A stretch of 19,111 nt of DNA from Muribaculaceae bacterium (GTDB lineage Bacteria; Pseudomonadota; Alphaproteobacteria; Rs-D84). Of this stretch, positions 1 to 8,433 are shown in pieces. The DNA lies in assembly GCA_023665245.1 (NCBI GenBank), contig JAMPEH010000035.1, positions 1 through 19,111 on the forward strand. Direction: 5' to 3'. Numbering within the stretch: position 1 is the first letter of the stretch; every line of letters starts with the position of its first letter. The position numbers and the translations under genes are program-made. The notes beneath the pieces were generated by a model. The model was given only the letters and a program-made list of their open reading frames with translations. It ran no database searches and was not told the origin of the DNA.

Positions 1-127
1 TAATAGCAAGGTGTCCTTTGAGTAACTCGAAATGTTTTCAGTTACTCGAAAGGAAGGATGTTCGCCCGAACACGGCAAGGTGTGTATCGAGTTACTCGAT
101 ACCTTTTGAGTAACTCAAAACCTTGCC
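1..127. repeat. Cluster of four GAGTWACTC palindromes
   Basis: GAGTAACTC or GAGTTACTC (one copy starts CAG) occurs at 20-28, 39-47, 89-97 and 108-116. The first two sit in a nearly perfect inverted pair, 15-32 against 36-53, with a 3-nt spacer. The third and fourth are each self-complementary: gtatcgag...ctcgatac at 84-102 and ttttgag...ctcaaaa at 104-120. A further outer pair, ggcaaggt at 74-81 and accttgcc at 120-127, encloses the last two. The region can therefore fold as nested hairpins, or it can offer four copies of one protein-binding site. I do not recognise a named element. No gene is supported here. Confidence 0.6.
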
Positions 128-323
128 CTGCGGGGCGGAATCATCCATCCGAAGTCGGGCGATTGACAACGCGATTATTCGGCAATCTTCCTCTACTAAA
201 GCTCGTAACAAAAACAACTTTTTTGTATATACTTCTCCAATTTGAAATAACAAAGTTTTGATTCAAGGTCTTTCTGGCTTGCAAGAAAAAATAGTTTTGT
301 AGAAATTTGCACCGAATTTTTAC

Positions 324-466
324 ATGAGTGCTGTCCAATGTGAAAATTATTTTCTACTTTTGCCTTGTCGGGAAACTGGCAGACATATTTAGAAAGTGTT
401 TTCGCACTGTCCTGAGTGGAAAATGTGGAAGTTTTCAATAACAACGGGACGACGGACAACACTCAT
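324..466. repeat. 13-bp inverted repeat around a promoter-like box
   Basis: ATGAGTGCTGTCC at 324-336 is matched at 454-466 by GGACAACACTCAT, its reverse complement at 12 of 13 positions. The 117 bp between the arms contain a TAnnTTTG-type box at 355-362. Inverted repeats flanking a promoter are the layout of the invertible promoters that control surface genes in Bacteroidales. The repeat is short, so chance is possible, and no invertase gene lies next to it. Apart from this, 128-689 holds no supported gene; the open frame at 416-775 has no recognisable content. Confidence 0.35.
355..362 (+). promoter_or_regulatory. Possible -7 box (TACTTTTG) for the envelope operon
   Basis: TACTTTTG matches the Bacteroidetes -7 consensus TAnnTTTG. 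A second match, TAGTTTTG, lies at 292-299. Neither has a good TTTG element about 20 bp upstream. Either would leave a leader of more than 300 nt before the ATG at 690. I see no better promoter closer to the gene. Confidence 0.3.
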
Positions 467-689
467 TTCTTGTATAGATATATGATCCGGGCATCGTCTT
501 TGCCTGAAGATGTGATATCTATCCAAGTGTGGGGTAATTGTATCGTTTATTGTTGTTATTGGTCATTCCACAACCATCCACTCGATAAACGAAATCGGCT
601 CCACACTTTCTCGTTTTTACATACAACCCCACCGTATGGGAGCCGGACGGTAAGATTGAATTTAAGTTCAACTAGATATCGATTTTACC

Positions 690-3600
690 ATGGGAAAATC
701 ATCATCTCCTTTTACCCGCTTTTTGTTAAGCGTTCTATGGCTTTGGGTGTCTCTCTGCACCGGATGCGCGAGTAGCGATTCTGCGATTGAAGAAGAACCC
801 TTCGGAGGTATTGCGGGCAGCGTCTCCGACAGCACGACGGGCGAACCCGTCGCCACCGTCAACGTAACGCTATCGCCCGGCGGCAAGTCGACCGTTACGG
901 GCAGCGACGGCAGTTTTTCGTTCGTCGATCTGGAACCGGGGTCCTATACGATCGAAATTCGCAAAGAAGGGTACAACCCCAACAGCAATACGGTGGTGGT
1001 GTCCGTCGGTCGGCAGACATCCGCACACTTGCTTATCGAACGTATCCCTGCGATCGTAACGGCCGACCGGACAGAACTCGATTTCGGAGAAAATACGAGT
1101 TTGAATACGCTTTCTTTCGGTATCGTCAACTCGAGTTACGAGGACTTGAGTTGGCAAATCGAACATGATTGCAAATGGATCAAGGAAATTAAACCCGCAA
1201 GCGGCATATTGAAATTGGGGAAGACCGAAACGATTGTAGTGATTATCGACCGTGAACTACTTGCGGCCGGCAATAACGAAACCGTCATCGTCGTCCGCTC
1301 GACGAACGGTCGTGCTGAGGTGAAAATCAAGGCAATAGGGACAGGGCGCCATGTTCCCAAATTGAATACGCTGGCTACTACGGATATTACGTCCACGACA
1401 GGAACGCTTCACGGTGAAATTCTCGATGCTGGACTACCGGCCTATACCGAACGGGGATTCATCTATTCGCTAAACTCGCTGCCGACGTTCGAGAACATGC
1501 TCGCCAAACTGACCGCTCCGGTTACGGAAGATGACAAATATTCGTATAATTTGAAAGGTCTGGCGTTGGGCGAAACCTACTATGTTCGTGCATATGCGAC
1601 CAACAGCGTCGGTACGGCCTACAGTTCCAATGAAATCAATTTTACGACCGTTTCTTCGCAACCGAAAGTCCGTATCGAAGGAGTTTCCGATATAAATATA
1701 ACAAAAAGAACGGCGACTTTCCGAGGAACGGTAGAGGAAACGGGAGACCCGGCGTATTTCGAACGAGGTTTCGTTTACGGGACGATCCATAACCCCACTT
1801 TGTCGGAAACCAAAGCAATCGTCAACGGAACGGGACACGGAGAATACAGAGCAGACATAACCGGCCTGCAATTAGACATGAAATATTATGTAAGAGCCTT
1901 TGCAATCAGCAAAATAGGAGAAACCGAACAGGTCGTTTACAGCGATGACGAAATAACGTTTTCTTTGTCCACATCCGCCCCCATCGTTAGCACGCAGGAA
2001 GTTTCGGACCTGAACATTTCGGCAGGTTCCGCCTCGTTCAACGGCACGGTCGACAGCGTAGGAGATCCGGCCTATACCGAACGGGGATTCGTCTATGATT
2101 CAACAAGCAATCCGACCGTAGACGATACCAAAATCATCGTGAACGGTACGGGCGCCGGAGAATTCAGCGTCGGCGTCAATGGCTTGCAGCTGAATCAAAG
2201 ATATTACGTCCGCGCTTATGCCACCAATGCAACTCAAACAGCCTATAGTGCGGATAACGTAACATTTATTTTGGCGACCATCACACCGGAAGTCTCGGTA
2301 CAGAATGCATCCAACTTAAATGTATCAGCTGGCTCCATAACGCTTAACGGGACAGTGGTCGATGCGGGTACTCCCGCTTATACTGAACGAGGGTTCGTCT
2401 ACGGCTCATCGAGCAACCCGACTGTCGATGATACGAAAGTAGTGGTCGGCGGTACGGGCACCGGAATTTTCAGCACTGTTATCCGAGATTTGCAGCTGGA
2501 TCAAAAGTACTACGTTCGCACCTATGCTATCTATGAAATCGGAAACGAACCCCGAATTGCATACAGTAATGAACAAGTGAATTTTACCTATACGGCAACT
2601 TATCCGAGGATTTCCGTACAGCCGATCAGTAATTTGAGCGTTGGAGGAAATACCGTTACGCTTAACGGTACAATAGAAAGTATCGGTGATCCCGCCTATA
2701 CAGAACGCGGATTTGTCTACGGGCTTCAAAGTAATCCGACTGTAAATGATGCGAAAGTATCTGTCAGTGGAGCAGGAACCTCAGGAACTTATTCTGCGAT
2801 GATTTGCGATCTACAGTTGAATCAAAAATACTACGTCCGCGCTTACACTAATAGTAAAATAGGAGATAATATCAAAACCACATACAGTAACGAACAAGTG
2901 AGCTTCACGTATGCCGCGACCAAACCACAAGTGTCAATACAGGCAGCGGAAGATGTTGATGTCGAAACCGGAGAAGCCTTGCTGTATGGGTCGATCGTTT
3001 CAGTCGGTGATCCGGCATATACCGAATGCGGATTCGTCTATGCACTGTGGAACAATCCCACATTGGACGACAGCGAAAAAACAATCGTAACAAAAAGCGG
3101 GACCGGAGTATTTCGTGCCCACATTACGGGGATACCGCTCGAAAAAATATATTACGTACGTGCTTATGCCACCAATTTGGCAGGAACTATCTATAGCGAA
3201 GAAATAAATGTTTCAACAAAGGCGCGGTTACCGCAGATCGAGACGTTGGAAGCTGCGGATGTCGATATAAGCTCCGGAACGGCTACCCTTCGGGGAAATA
3301 TCGTCGATGCCGGTGCTCCGGCATATTCCGAATGCGGCTTTGTTTACAGTACGATTACCTCTGAACCGACCATCAACGATAACAAAATTGTCGGAAACGC
3401 TTCCGGAATGACCGGCTCGTTCAGTATCTATACCACTGAATTACCTGCCAACAAAACGATTTATATTCGAACGTATGCGACCAACCGAGGCGGAATAACT
3501 TATGGTGAGACTGTTGCATTGAGTGATCAATGGATTAATTTGATTGCCTTTGGAATTTCCGTTCAAATAGAAGATGTCGGACAAGGAGATTTAATTTCGG

Positions 3601-3857
3601 TTCGTAGCATGTGTGAAAATTCCGCACTGGGAGGATATACCGATTGGCGACTTCCGACCCAAGATGAGTTGATGGCACTCTATAACGAAAAAGAAAACAT
3701 TGGAGGTTTTATTAATTATTACTATTGGAGTTCCAGCTATTGGAGCACTTCTGCAAACTCTTATCATTACTATATTGATTTTTCTACAGGAAACCAATCT
3801 CGAACGAGTAACAGTTATAATAAATATTATGCTCGTTGCGTCCGCTCGCTTAAATAG
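690..3857 (+). CDS. Large lipoprotein: carboxypeptidase-regulatory domain, BACON, seven FN3-like repeats, Lcl_C/DUF1566 tip
   Basis: The 1055-residue product has a signal peptide ending in CTGC, so Cys26 is the likely lipidated residue. An acidic stretch follows (DSAIEEE), which could help surface export. Residues 38-118 form a carboxypeptidase-regulatory-like beta-sandwich. Residues 120-217 look like a BACON domain (a Bacteroidetes carbohydrate- or mucin-associated module). Seven repeats of about 104 residues follow, each with PAY-x-E-x-GFVY and YYVRAYA-like motifs (PAY at about 250, 354, 460, 563, 668, 775 and 877), resembling FN3 domains. The last 110 residues carry TDWRLPT, YWSSS and YARCVRS, the signature of Lcl_C/DUF1566, a C-type-lectin-like fold. 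It is the first gene of an operon, with the next gene 38 nt downstream. A role as a surface adhesin or receptor is inferred; the ligand is unknown. Confidence 0.88.
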   Translation: MGKSSSPFTRFLLSVLWLWVSLCTGCASSDSAIEEEPFGGIAGSVSDSTTGEPVATVNVTLSPGGKSTVTGSDGSFSFVDLEPGSYTIEIRKEGYNPNSNTVVVSVGRQTSAHLLIERIPAIVTADRTELDFGENTSLNTLSFGIVNSSYEDLSWQIEHDCKWIKEIKPASGILKLGKTETIVVIIDRELLAAGNNETVIVVRSTNGRAEVKIKAIGTGRHVPKLNTLATTDITSTTGTLHGEILDAGLPAYTERGFIYSLNSLPTFENMLAKLTAPVTEDDKYSYNLKGLALGETYYVRAYATNSVGTAYSSNEINFTTVSSQPKVRIEGVSDINITKRTATFRGTVEETGDPAYFERGFVYGTIHNPTLSETKAIVNGTGHGEYRADITGLQLDMKYYVRAFAISKIGETEQVVYSDDEITFSLSTSAPIVSTQEVSDLNISAGSASFNGTVDSVGDPAYTERGFVYDSTSNPTVDDTKIIVNGTGAGEFSVGVNGLQLNQRYYVRAYATNATQTAYSADNVTFILATITPEVSVQNASNLNVSAGSITLNGTVVDAGTPAYTERGFVYGSSSNPTVDDTKVVVGGTGTGIFSTVIRDLQLDQKYYVRTYAIYEIGNEPRIAYSNEQVNFTYTATYPRISVQPISNLSVGGNTVTLNGTIESIGDPAYTERGFVYGLQSNPTVNDAKVSVSGAGTSGTYSAMICDLQLNQKYYVRAYTNSKIGDNIKTTYSNEQVSFTYAATKPQVSIQAAEDVDVETGEALLYGSIVSVGDPAYTECGFVYALWNNPTLDDSEKTIVTKSGTGVFRAHITGIPLEKIYYVRAYATNLAGTIYSEEINVSTKARLPQIETLEAADVDISSGTATLRGNIVDAGAPAYSECGFVYSTITSEPTINDNKIVGNASGMTGSFSIYTTELPANKTIYIRTYATNRGGITYGETVALSDQWINLIAFGISVQIEDVGQGDLISVRSMCENSALGGYTDWRLPTQDELMALYNEKENIGGFINYYYWSSSYWSTSANSYHYYIDFSTGNQSRTSNSYNKYYARCVRSLK

Positions 3858-3895
3858 TCAAACCTTTTTGTTCAACCCAATAAAATTCAAATGTC

Positions 3896-4483
3896 ATGAA
3901 AACCTTATCTGTTTTGGCAACGATGGTTGCAACCCTGCTTTGCGTATCTTGCGGCACGACGAAACCCGCGACGGTAGCGAGCAACACGCGTCCGGGCAGT
4001 CCGTTCGGCGATGTCTATGAAGTACCTGCCGCGGAGCACGATACCGACGACTATTTCGGTGCGACGGGTATCGCCACCGGCCCCAAAGCCCGCATGGATG
4101 TGCTGCAGATGTCGGCGTTGACCAATGCCCAAAATATCGTGCGCCAGAAAATGCAACATGCCTACAAAGGCGCTATCGACGATTACAGCAGCTACATCGG
4201 CAACAACGCAGGATCGGATGCGGTGAACAAGGTGGAGCGTGCCGGAACGCAAATCATCGACGCGATCGTCAACGATACGCAGGCGACCAAAGGCCCGATG
4301 TTCTCGGCCGTCGATGAGAAAGGCAACGTAATCTGCTATGTCGGCATCCGCGTATCGAAGAAAGTCATCGCCGAGAAGATCGCCGATTATGTTTCCGAAG
4401 AGGAAGAGCTGAAAATCCGGTTCAAGGAGGAGCAGTTCCGCCAGAAGATGGAAGAAAACTTCAAGAAATTCAAGGAGAACTAA
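3896..4483 (+). CDS. LPP20-like lipoprotein
   Basis: The product has 195 residues. The N-terminus (MKTLSVLATMVATLLCVSC) is a lipoprotein signal with Cys19 as the lipidation site. Residues 50-150 fit the LPP20 family: a conserved GxATGPKARMD segment followed by helices rich in Ala and Gln, then a strand pair ending in VGIRVSK. The last 40 residues are highly charged and helical (EEEELKIRFKEEQFRQKMEE). LPP20-like proteins are outer-membrane or periplasmic accessory lipoproteins, and some relatives (FlgP) belong to envelope machines. The gene ends 6 nt before the next ATG, so the two are surely cotranscribed. A nearby ATG at 3891 is followed at once by a stop, so 3896 is the start. The exact function is unknown. 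Confidence 0.82.
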   Translation: MKTLSVLATMVATLLCVSCGTTKPATVASNTRPGSPFGDVYEVPAAEHDTDDYFGATGIATGPKARMDVLQMSALTNAQNIVRQKMQHAYKGAIDDYSSYIGNNAGSDAVNKVERAGTQIIDAIVNDTQATKGPMFSAVDEKGNVICYVGIRVSKKVIAEKIADYVSEEEELKIRFKEEQFRQKMEENFKKFKEN

Positions 4484-4489
4484 ACGACC

Positions 4490-5284
4490 ATGAAACATTT
4501 TCTGATAGTTATGGTCTGCGTACTGTTCCCGTCGCTGACGATGGGACAGTACGCTTCCCCGAAAGAGTGCCCCACATGGGTTAAGAAATCGTTTTTCGCA
4601 GACCGGCCGAACTCCTACATCGAGGTGAGTTCTGGAACTGGATACTCGGAAGATGATGCAAGAATCAAAGCCGCAAGGATAATCGTAGAACGACGCAGCC
4701 TTGCAACCGGACAGAGGATGAATATTCGGATTGAAAACAATCGTATCATAATCAACGGGAACGATGAACTTACGGTTAAATCCCGCATTATTGCCGAATA
4801 CAACGAACGAATGGCGCCGGGGGAATATCGGAGCCACCTGCTGGTACAGACGGCCAAGAATCCCGAACTGACAGTCGAATCGGTTGACATCAACGGAGAC
4901 TATCCGTTTTCGGCCCGAGTGTTCGTGCCGGGTATGGCCCAGCTACACAAAGGCAGTACGACGAAAGGCATATTGTTCATCGTGGGCGAAGTGGCGGCGA
5001 TCGGCGGCATTGTGGCGTTCGAGGGTCTGCGCGCATCCAACCAATCGAAGATCAACAGCACCCACAATGCGACGGAGCGGCAACGCTACATTGACAAGGC
5101 CGACAGAATGCAGAACGTCCGCAACGGATTCATCGCCGGAGCCGTGGCGATCTACGCCTGGAACGTGATCGACGGTATCGTAGCCAAAGGCAAAGAACAC
5201 GTAGTCATAGGCCGTGCGGAGATGAACTTCACGCCCTATGCGTCGCTCGAATCGTCAGGTGTAATGATGAACATGAAATTTTAA
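4490..5284 (+). CDS. Secreted protein with LPP20-like N-terminus and DUF5683-like C-terminus
   Basis: The product has 264 residues. A cleavable signal peptide (MKHFLIVMVCVLFPSLTMGQ) has no lipobox Cys. The N-terminal half (PTWVKKSFFADRPNSYIEVS, then a run with ARIKAARIIVERRSLATGQ) resembles the LPP20-like domain of the upstream gene. Around residue 142, FVPGMAQLHKGSTTKGILF begins a segment typical of DUF5683, with two hydrophobic stretches (about 161-177 and 213-229) around a polar helix (NATERQRYIDKADRMQNVRNG). The domain assignment is by motif memory; the membrane placement is inferred. The gene is tightly packed between the LPP20 lipoprotein (6 nt) and the next lipoprotein (12 nt). A physical partnership with the upstream product is plausible because they share the N-terminal fold. 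Confidence 0.8.
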   Translation: MKHFLIVMVCVLFPSLTMGQYASPKECPTWVKKSFFADRPNSYIEVSSGTGYSEDDARIKAARIIVERRSLATGQRMNIRIENNRIIINGNDELTVKSRIIAEYNERMAPGEYRSHLLVQTAKNPELTVESVDINGDYPFSARVFVPGMAQLHKGSTTKGILFIVGEVAAIGGIVAFEGLRASNQSKINSTHNATERQRYIDKADRMQNVRNGFIAGAVAIYAWNVIDGIVAKGKEHVVIGRAEMNFTPYASLESSGVMMNMKF

Positions 5285-5296
5285 TTTCGACTGAAG

Positions 5297-5623
5297 ATGA
5301 AAAAATATTTCTGGTTTTGCATAGTTGCTTTGTGCGCATTGACAACGGCCTGTTCCAAGACTGAATACAACAATTTCGCAACTCTTTACGGTATGGTCAG
5401 CGACAGTGCAACCGGCAATCCGATCGCGAATGCTACCGTCATGCTGAGCCCCGGCGGCGCTACGAAAATGACAGGAAACGACGGACGGTTTGAGTTCTTC
5501 GATCTCGAACCGCAGCAATATACCATTACGGTACAAAAGTCCGGCTATCAGACCAATCGCAAAAGCGCGACGGCAGTCGTCGGCGAACGGATCGAGGTGA
5601 ATGTAACTTTATCCCCACGCTAA
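5297..5623 (+). CDS. Minimal carboxypeptidase-regulatory-like lipoprotein
   Basis: The product has 108 residues. The signal peptide ends in LTTAC, giving Cys19 as lipidation site. The rest is a single carboxypeptidase-regulatory-like beta-sandwich: YGMVSDSATGNPI, then VMLSPGG, GNDGRFEFFDLEP and YTITVQKSGYQ. This domain is closely similar to residues 39-118 of the 1055-residue lipoprotein of the same operon (SDSTTGEPVATVNVTLSPGG, GSDGSFSFVDLEPGSYTI). It therefore looks like that protein reduced to its membrane-proximal domain. It could be a real short subunit or the remnant of a longer gene cut back after a duplication; the ORF itself is intact. The spacing to its neighbours is 12 and 16 nt. 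Confidence 0.82.
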   Translation: MKKYFWFCIVALCALTTACSKTEYNNFATLYGMVSDSATGNPIANATVMLSPGGATKMTGNDGRFEFFDLEPQQYTITVQKSGYQTNRKSATAVVGERIEVNVTLSPR

Positions 5624-5639
5624 TTGAAATCGTATCGAT

Positions 5640-6584
5640 ATGAAAAATATTTTGTTGGCGATTTTAATCACTTTTTGCTTTTGTGGATGTTCGGAGGAAG
5701 AACCCATCGAGTCCTCGGTCGCTACCGGCGATATTTACGGAGTTGTTACAGTCAAAAGTACGGCCGAACCGATGCGGGCTACAGGCGTAGAATTATACTA
5801 TGATAACGCCTTATTGCTGAAAACCGTAACCTACGACGACGGACACTACGAATTTTACGATCTGAAAATCGGCGCGTATGAATTACGGGTCGTTGCCGAA
5901 GGATATGCCGATGTGGGGTTCCGCGTCATCGTAGAAAATGGACGCACAGCCCGGGCAGATATGCAGCTAACCGAAATTGAGACTCATATGACTGTTCGGA
6001 CTTTGGATATAACGGATATTCAAGGCGACAAAGTCACATTGAACGGCACCTATACTTATCGAGGCAACAATGCACCCCAAGAAGTCGGATTCTTTTATGC
6101 TACGCATATTACCCCGATCATCAGAGGAACGAAAATTAAAGCCGCTGCAGAAGAACAGTTTTCTGCGGCAATAAGCGACCTTGCAAAAGGGACGTATTAC
6201 GTACAGGCATATGCAAAAAATTCCTGGGGAATCTCTTACGGAGAGCAACGTACGTTCAAAATTTCAGGCGATCCGATTGTCAGTACATTTGCCGTAACCA
6301 ATATTACCGAAGGTTACGCTACTCTGAATGGAAAAATCGAATATGCTGGCGATCCGACCTATACCGAAAGAGGATTCGTTTATTCCGAAAAGATACAAAA
6401 CCCTACACTGGATAATTATTTGGATTGCTACAACAAAATCGTTAGCGGCGATAGTCCCGATTTCAGTGCTGTTATTACCTGGTCAACCTGGGGACACCAA
6501 CCTACGACATATTACATACGGGCTTATGCAAAGAATAAAGAAGCCACCGTATATGGAGAATCGGTAAATTTCACTACAAAATGA
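5640..6584 (+). CDS. Lipoprotein: carboxypeptidase-regulatory domain plus two FN3-like repeats
   Basis: The product has 314 residues. The lipobox is FCGC with Cys17, followed by SEEEP, an acidic patch close to the Bacteroidetes lipoprotein export signal, so surface display is likely. Residues 30-111 form a carboxypeptidase-regulatory-like domain (DIYGVVTVKSTAEPM, DDGHYEFYDLKIGAYEL). Two repeats of about 100 residues follow (about 115-208 and 211-314). The second has PTYTERGFVYS and YYIRAYAKN, the same motifs as the FN3-like repeats of the 1055-residue protein; the first is more diverged (PQEVGFFYA, YYVQAYAKN). It lacks the BACON and the Lcl_C domain. It is thus a shorter paralogue within the operon, perhaps a second subunit of the same structure. 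Confidence 0.83.
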   Translation: MKNILLAILITFCFCGCSEEEPIESSVATGDIYGVVTVKSTAEPMRATGVELYYDNALLLKTVTYDDGHYEFYDLKIGAYELRVVAEGYADVGFRVIVENGRTARADMQLTEIETHMTVRTLDITDIQGDKVTLNGTYTYRGNNAPQEVGFFYATHITPIIRGTKIKAAAEEQFSAAISDLAKGTYYVQAYAKNSWGISYGEQRTFKISGDPIVSTFAVTNITEGYATLNGKIEYAGDPTYTERGFVYSEKIQNPTLDNYLDCYNKIVSGDSPDFSAVITWSTWGHQPTTYYIRAYAKNKEATVYGESVNFTTK

Positions 6585-6718
6585 TCGTATTTTCCTCGTA
6601 AGTTCAAAATAGAAGAGGCGTTTCATGGATTGGTCGGCCTTGCAACGATCGTATCCCGTGTTTTTACGATTATTGGAGTAATGAAAGCATTACATTGGTC
6701 GTCGAAATACAGCCCGTC

Positions 6719-6934
6719 ATGAAAGAGATCTACCGACAGCAAGATACAATCTTGAAGTTACGACGGGACACGATCAAACTTCTCGTCCATGACACGATTA
6801 CGATTGTTCGCAGAGATACCGTCCGTGTTATATCCTCCGCAGCCAAAGCCTGATAACGCGTTCGATCCGTGGAACAGAGCAGGGCAGGTGGAAGATGATT
6901 TCAGACGTCGCCCCCCCCCGAAATATTCGACTAA
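6719..6934 (+). pseudogene. Frame-broken small ORF ending near a C9 tract
   Basis: From ATG 6719 a protein-like frame reads MKEIYRQQDTILKLRRDTIK and continues to HDTITIVRRDTVRV, then stops at TGA 6851-6853 (44 residues). From about 6828 the +1 frame continues with coherent Pro-rich sequence (YPPQPKPDNAFDPWNRAGQV) up to nine C residues at 6911-6919. One extra C there would return to the first frame and end with EIFD-stop at 6932-6934, 13 nt before the next ATG. Two compensating one-base changes therefore separate the window from a coherent protein of about 72 residues. Real decay, slippage at the C tract, or sequencing error are all possible. HDTI-type repeats are common in Bacteroidetes periplasmic proteins. 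No function can be assigned. Confidence 0.45.
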
Positions 6935-6947
6935 TAAGAATACACGC

Positions 6948-8408
6948 ATGAAACAGTTTGTTGTCATCATCTTTTTTCTGTCGTTATTCGGATCGGTTTC
7001 GGCCCAAACATTCGACGACTACCGCAGGCAGGCATCAGATAAGTTCAACACCTACAAGGCCGAGGAAATCCGCAAGTTCCAGGAGTATCGCGACCGGGTG
7101 AATGCTGAATTCGCCGACTACATGCGTCGGGCGTGGCCGGAGTATAAAGCGAAGCCTGCCGAACCGGTGCCGCCGCGTCCCGAACCGCCGAAACCGGTGG
7201 TGAAAGACCCCGACATCAAACCGTCGAACGATCCGGTTCCGTTCGATAACATCTTGCCGACTCCGGCACCCGTTCTGCCGCCGCAGCCCGTCGTGCCGCT
7301 TCCGGTGCCGGACAAGCCGATAAAACCTTCGTTCGCCTTCACGTTCTACGGCACCCCTTGCACGATCGGACTGGAGGAACGGCATCGCTTCGCATTGGCC
7401 GGAGTCAGCGAAAACAACGTGGCCGATGCGTGGAAGCAGTTGTCGTCCGATGCCTATCTTTCCATTGTCTCCGAATGCCTCGCGTGGCGCGACAAGTTGC
7501 AGCTTTGCGACTGGGGTTATGTCCGCTTTTTGGAACGGATGACGACGGCATTCTTCCCGGCCAACAAGCTCAACGAAGCCCGTCTGTTGCAAATGTATAT
7601 CCTCACCCAATCGGGATACAAGGTGCGCATTGCCCGAACGGATAACCGCCTCGTTCTGTTGCTGCCGTCGAAAGACAACATCTACGCATATTCCTATTTG
7701 AATATCGGCGGTTGCAAATACTATGTGGTCGACCCAACCTTGCGGCAGCAGTCATTCTGCGTTTTCGATCGGGAGTTCCCCAAAGAACAGTTCTTTTCGC
7801 TGCAAATTCCACATGAACCGTTACTCTCCATGCGAGCATCCGATCCTCGTCGGCTGGCCGCCAAACACTATTCCCAAGTATCGGCGATCGTATCGACCAA
7901 CCGCAACTTGATAGACTTTTACAACGACTATCCATTGAGCGACATGTGGAATATTCATGCACAGGCGTCATTGAGCAGTTCCGTCAAAAAACAATTGTAT
8001 CCCGTTTTGCAAAAGGCCATTTCCGGCAAAGACAAAGCCACTGCGGCAAACATCCTCATCGACTGGGTACAGACGGCTTTCGACTACAAGACCGACGGCG
8101 AACAGTTCGGACAGGAACGGCCGCTCTTCGCCGATGAAACGCTCTACTATCCTTACAGCGACTGCGAAGACCGGGCGATTCTCTACTCCGTACTGGTTCG
8201 TGACCTGTTAGGGTTGGATGTCGTATTGCTCCATTATCCTGAGCATCTGGCTACGGCCGTCCGTTTCAACGACGACACGTCCGGCGATTATATGAAGATC
8301 GACGGCCACCGCTACATTGTCTGCGACCCGACCTACATCGGTGCAACCATCGGCCAAGCTATGCCTCAATACAAACAAGCAATGGCGGAAATCGTGAAAA
8401 TAAGGTGA
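6948..8408 (+). CDS. Secreted transglutaminase-like protein with Pro-rich linker
   Basis: The product has 486 residues. I chose ATG 6948 because it opens a clean signal peptide (MKQFVVIIFFLSLFGSVSAQ); the longer open frame from 6789 would bury it. Residues 21-68 are charged and probably helical. Residues 69-128 are Pro-rich, a flexible wall- or periplasm-spanning linker. The C-terminal part contains a transglutaminase-like core with a Cys-His-Asp triad: Cys406 in YPYSDCEDRA, His433 in PEHLATAV and Asp460 in VCDPTY. Families with this fold are cysteine peptidases or amide cross-linkers, so it may process or cross-link envelope proteins. A second, degenerate-looking segment (ARLLQMYILTQSGYKVRI, then VVDPTL, at 211-264) suggests a divergent internal copy. 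It is the last gene of the operon, with a terminator 26 nt downstream. Confidence 0.85.
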   Translation: MKQFVVIIFFLSLFGSVSAQTFDDYRRQASDKFNTYKAEEIRKFQEYRDRVNAEFADYMRRAWPEYKAKPAEPVPPRPEPPKPVVKDPDIKPSNDPVPFDNILPTPAPVLPPQPVVPLPVPDKPIKPSFAFTFYGTPCTIGLEERHRFALAGVSENNVADAWKQLSSDAYLSIVSECLAWRDKLQLCDWGYVRFLERMTTAFFPANKLNEARLLQMYILTQSGYKVRIARTDNRLVLLLPSKDNIYAYSYLNIGGCKYYVVDPTLRQQSFCVFDREFPKEQFFSLQIPHEPLLSMRASDPRRLAAKHYSQVSAIVSTNRNLIDFYNDYPLSDMWNIHAQASLSSSVKKQLYPVLQKAISGKDKATAANILIDWVQTAFDYKTDGEQFGQERPLFADETLYYPYSDCEDRAILYSVLVRDLLGLDVVLLHYPEHLATAVRFNDDTSGDYMKIDGHRYIVCDPTYIGATIGQAMPQYKQAMAEIVKIR

Positions 8409-8433
8409 TTTTTTGCTTATATAGGCTGCTGGT

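Noticed and set aside
416..775. 119-codon open frame before the first lipoprotein
   Set aside because: It overlaps the lipoprotein start, has no signal or domain, and reads as unordered sequence rich in Cys, His and Tyr.
3905..4837. 310-codon minus-strand frame opposite the LPP20 genes
   Set aside because: It is rich in Arg, His and Phe, as expected of an antisense shadow, and lies over two well-supported genes.
6789..6947. N-terminal extension of the transglutaminase-like gene
   Set aside because: It would bury a clean signal peptide that starts at 6948, and its first codons are a shadow of the small ORF in another frame.
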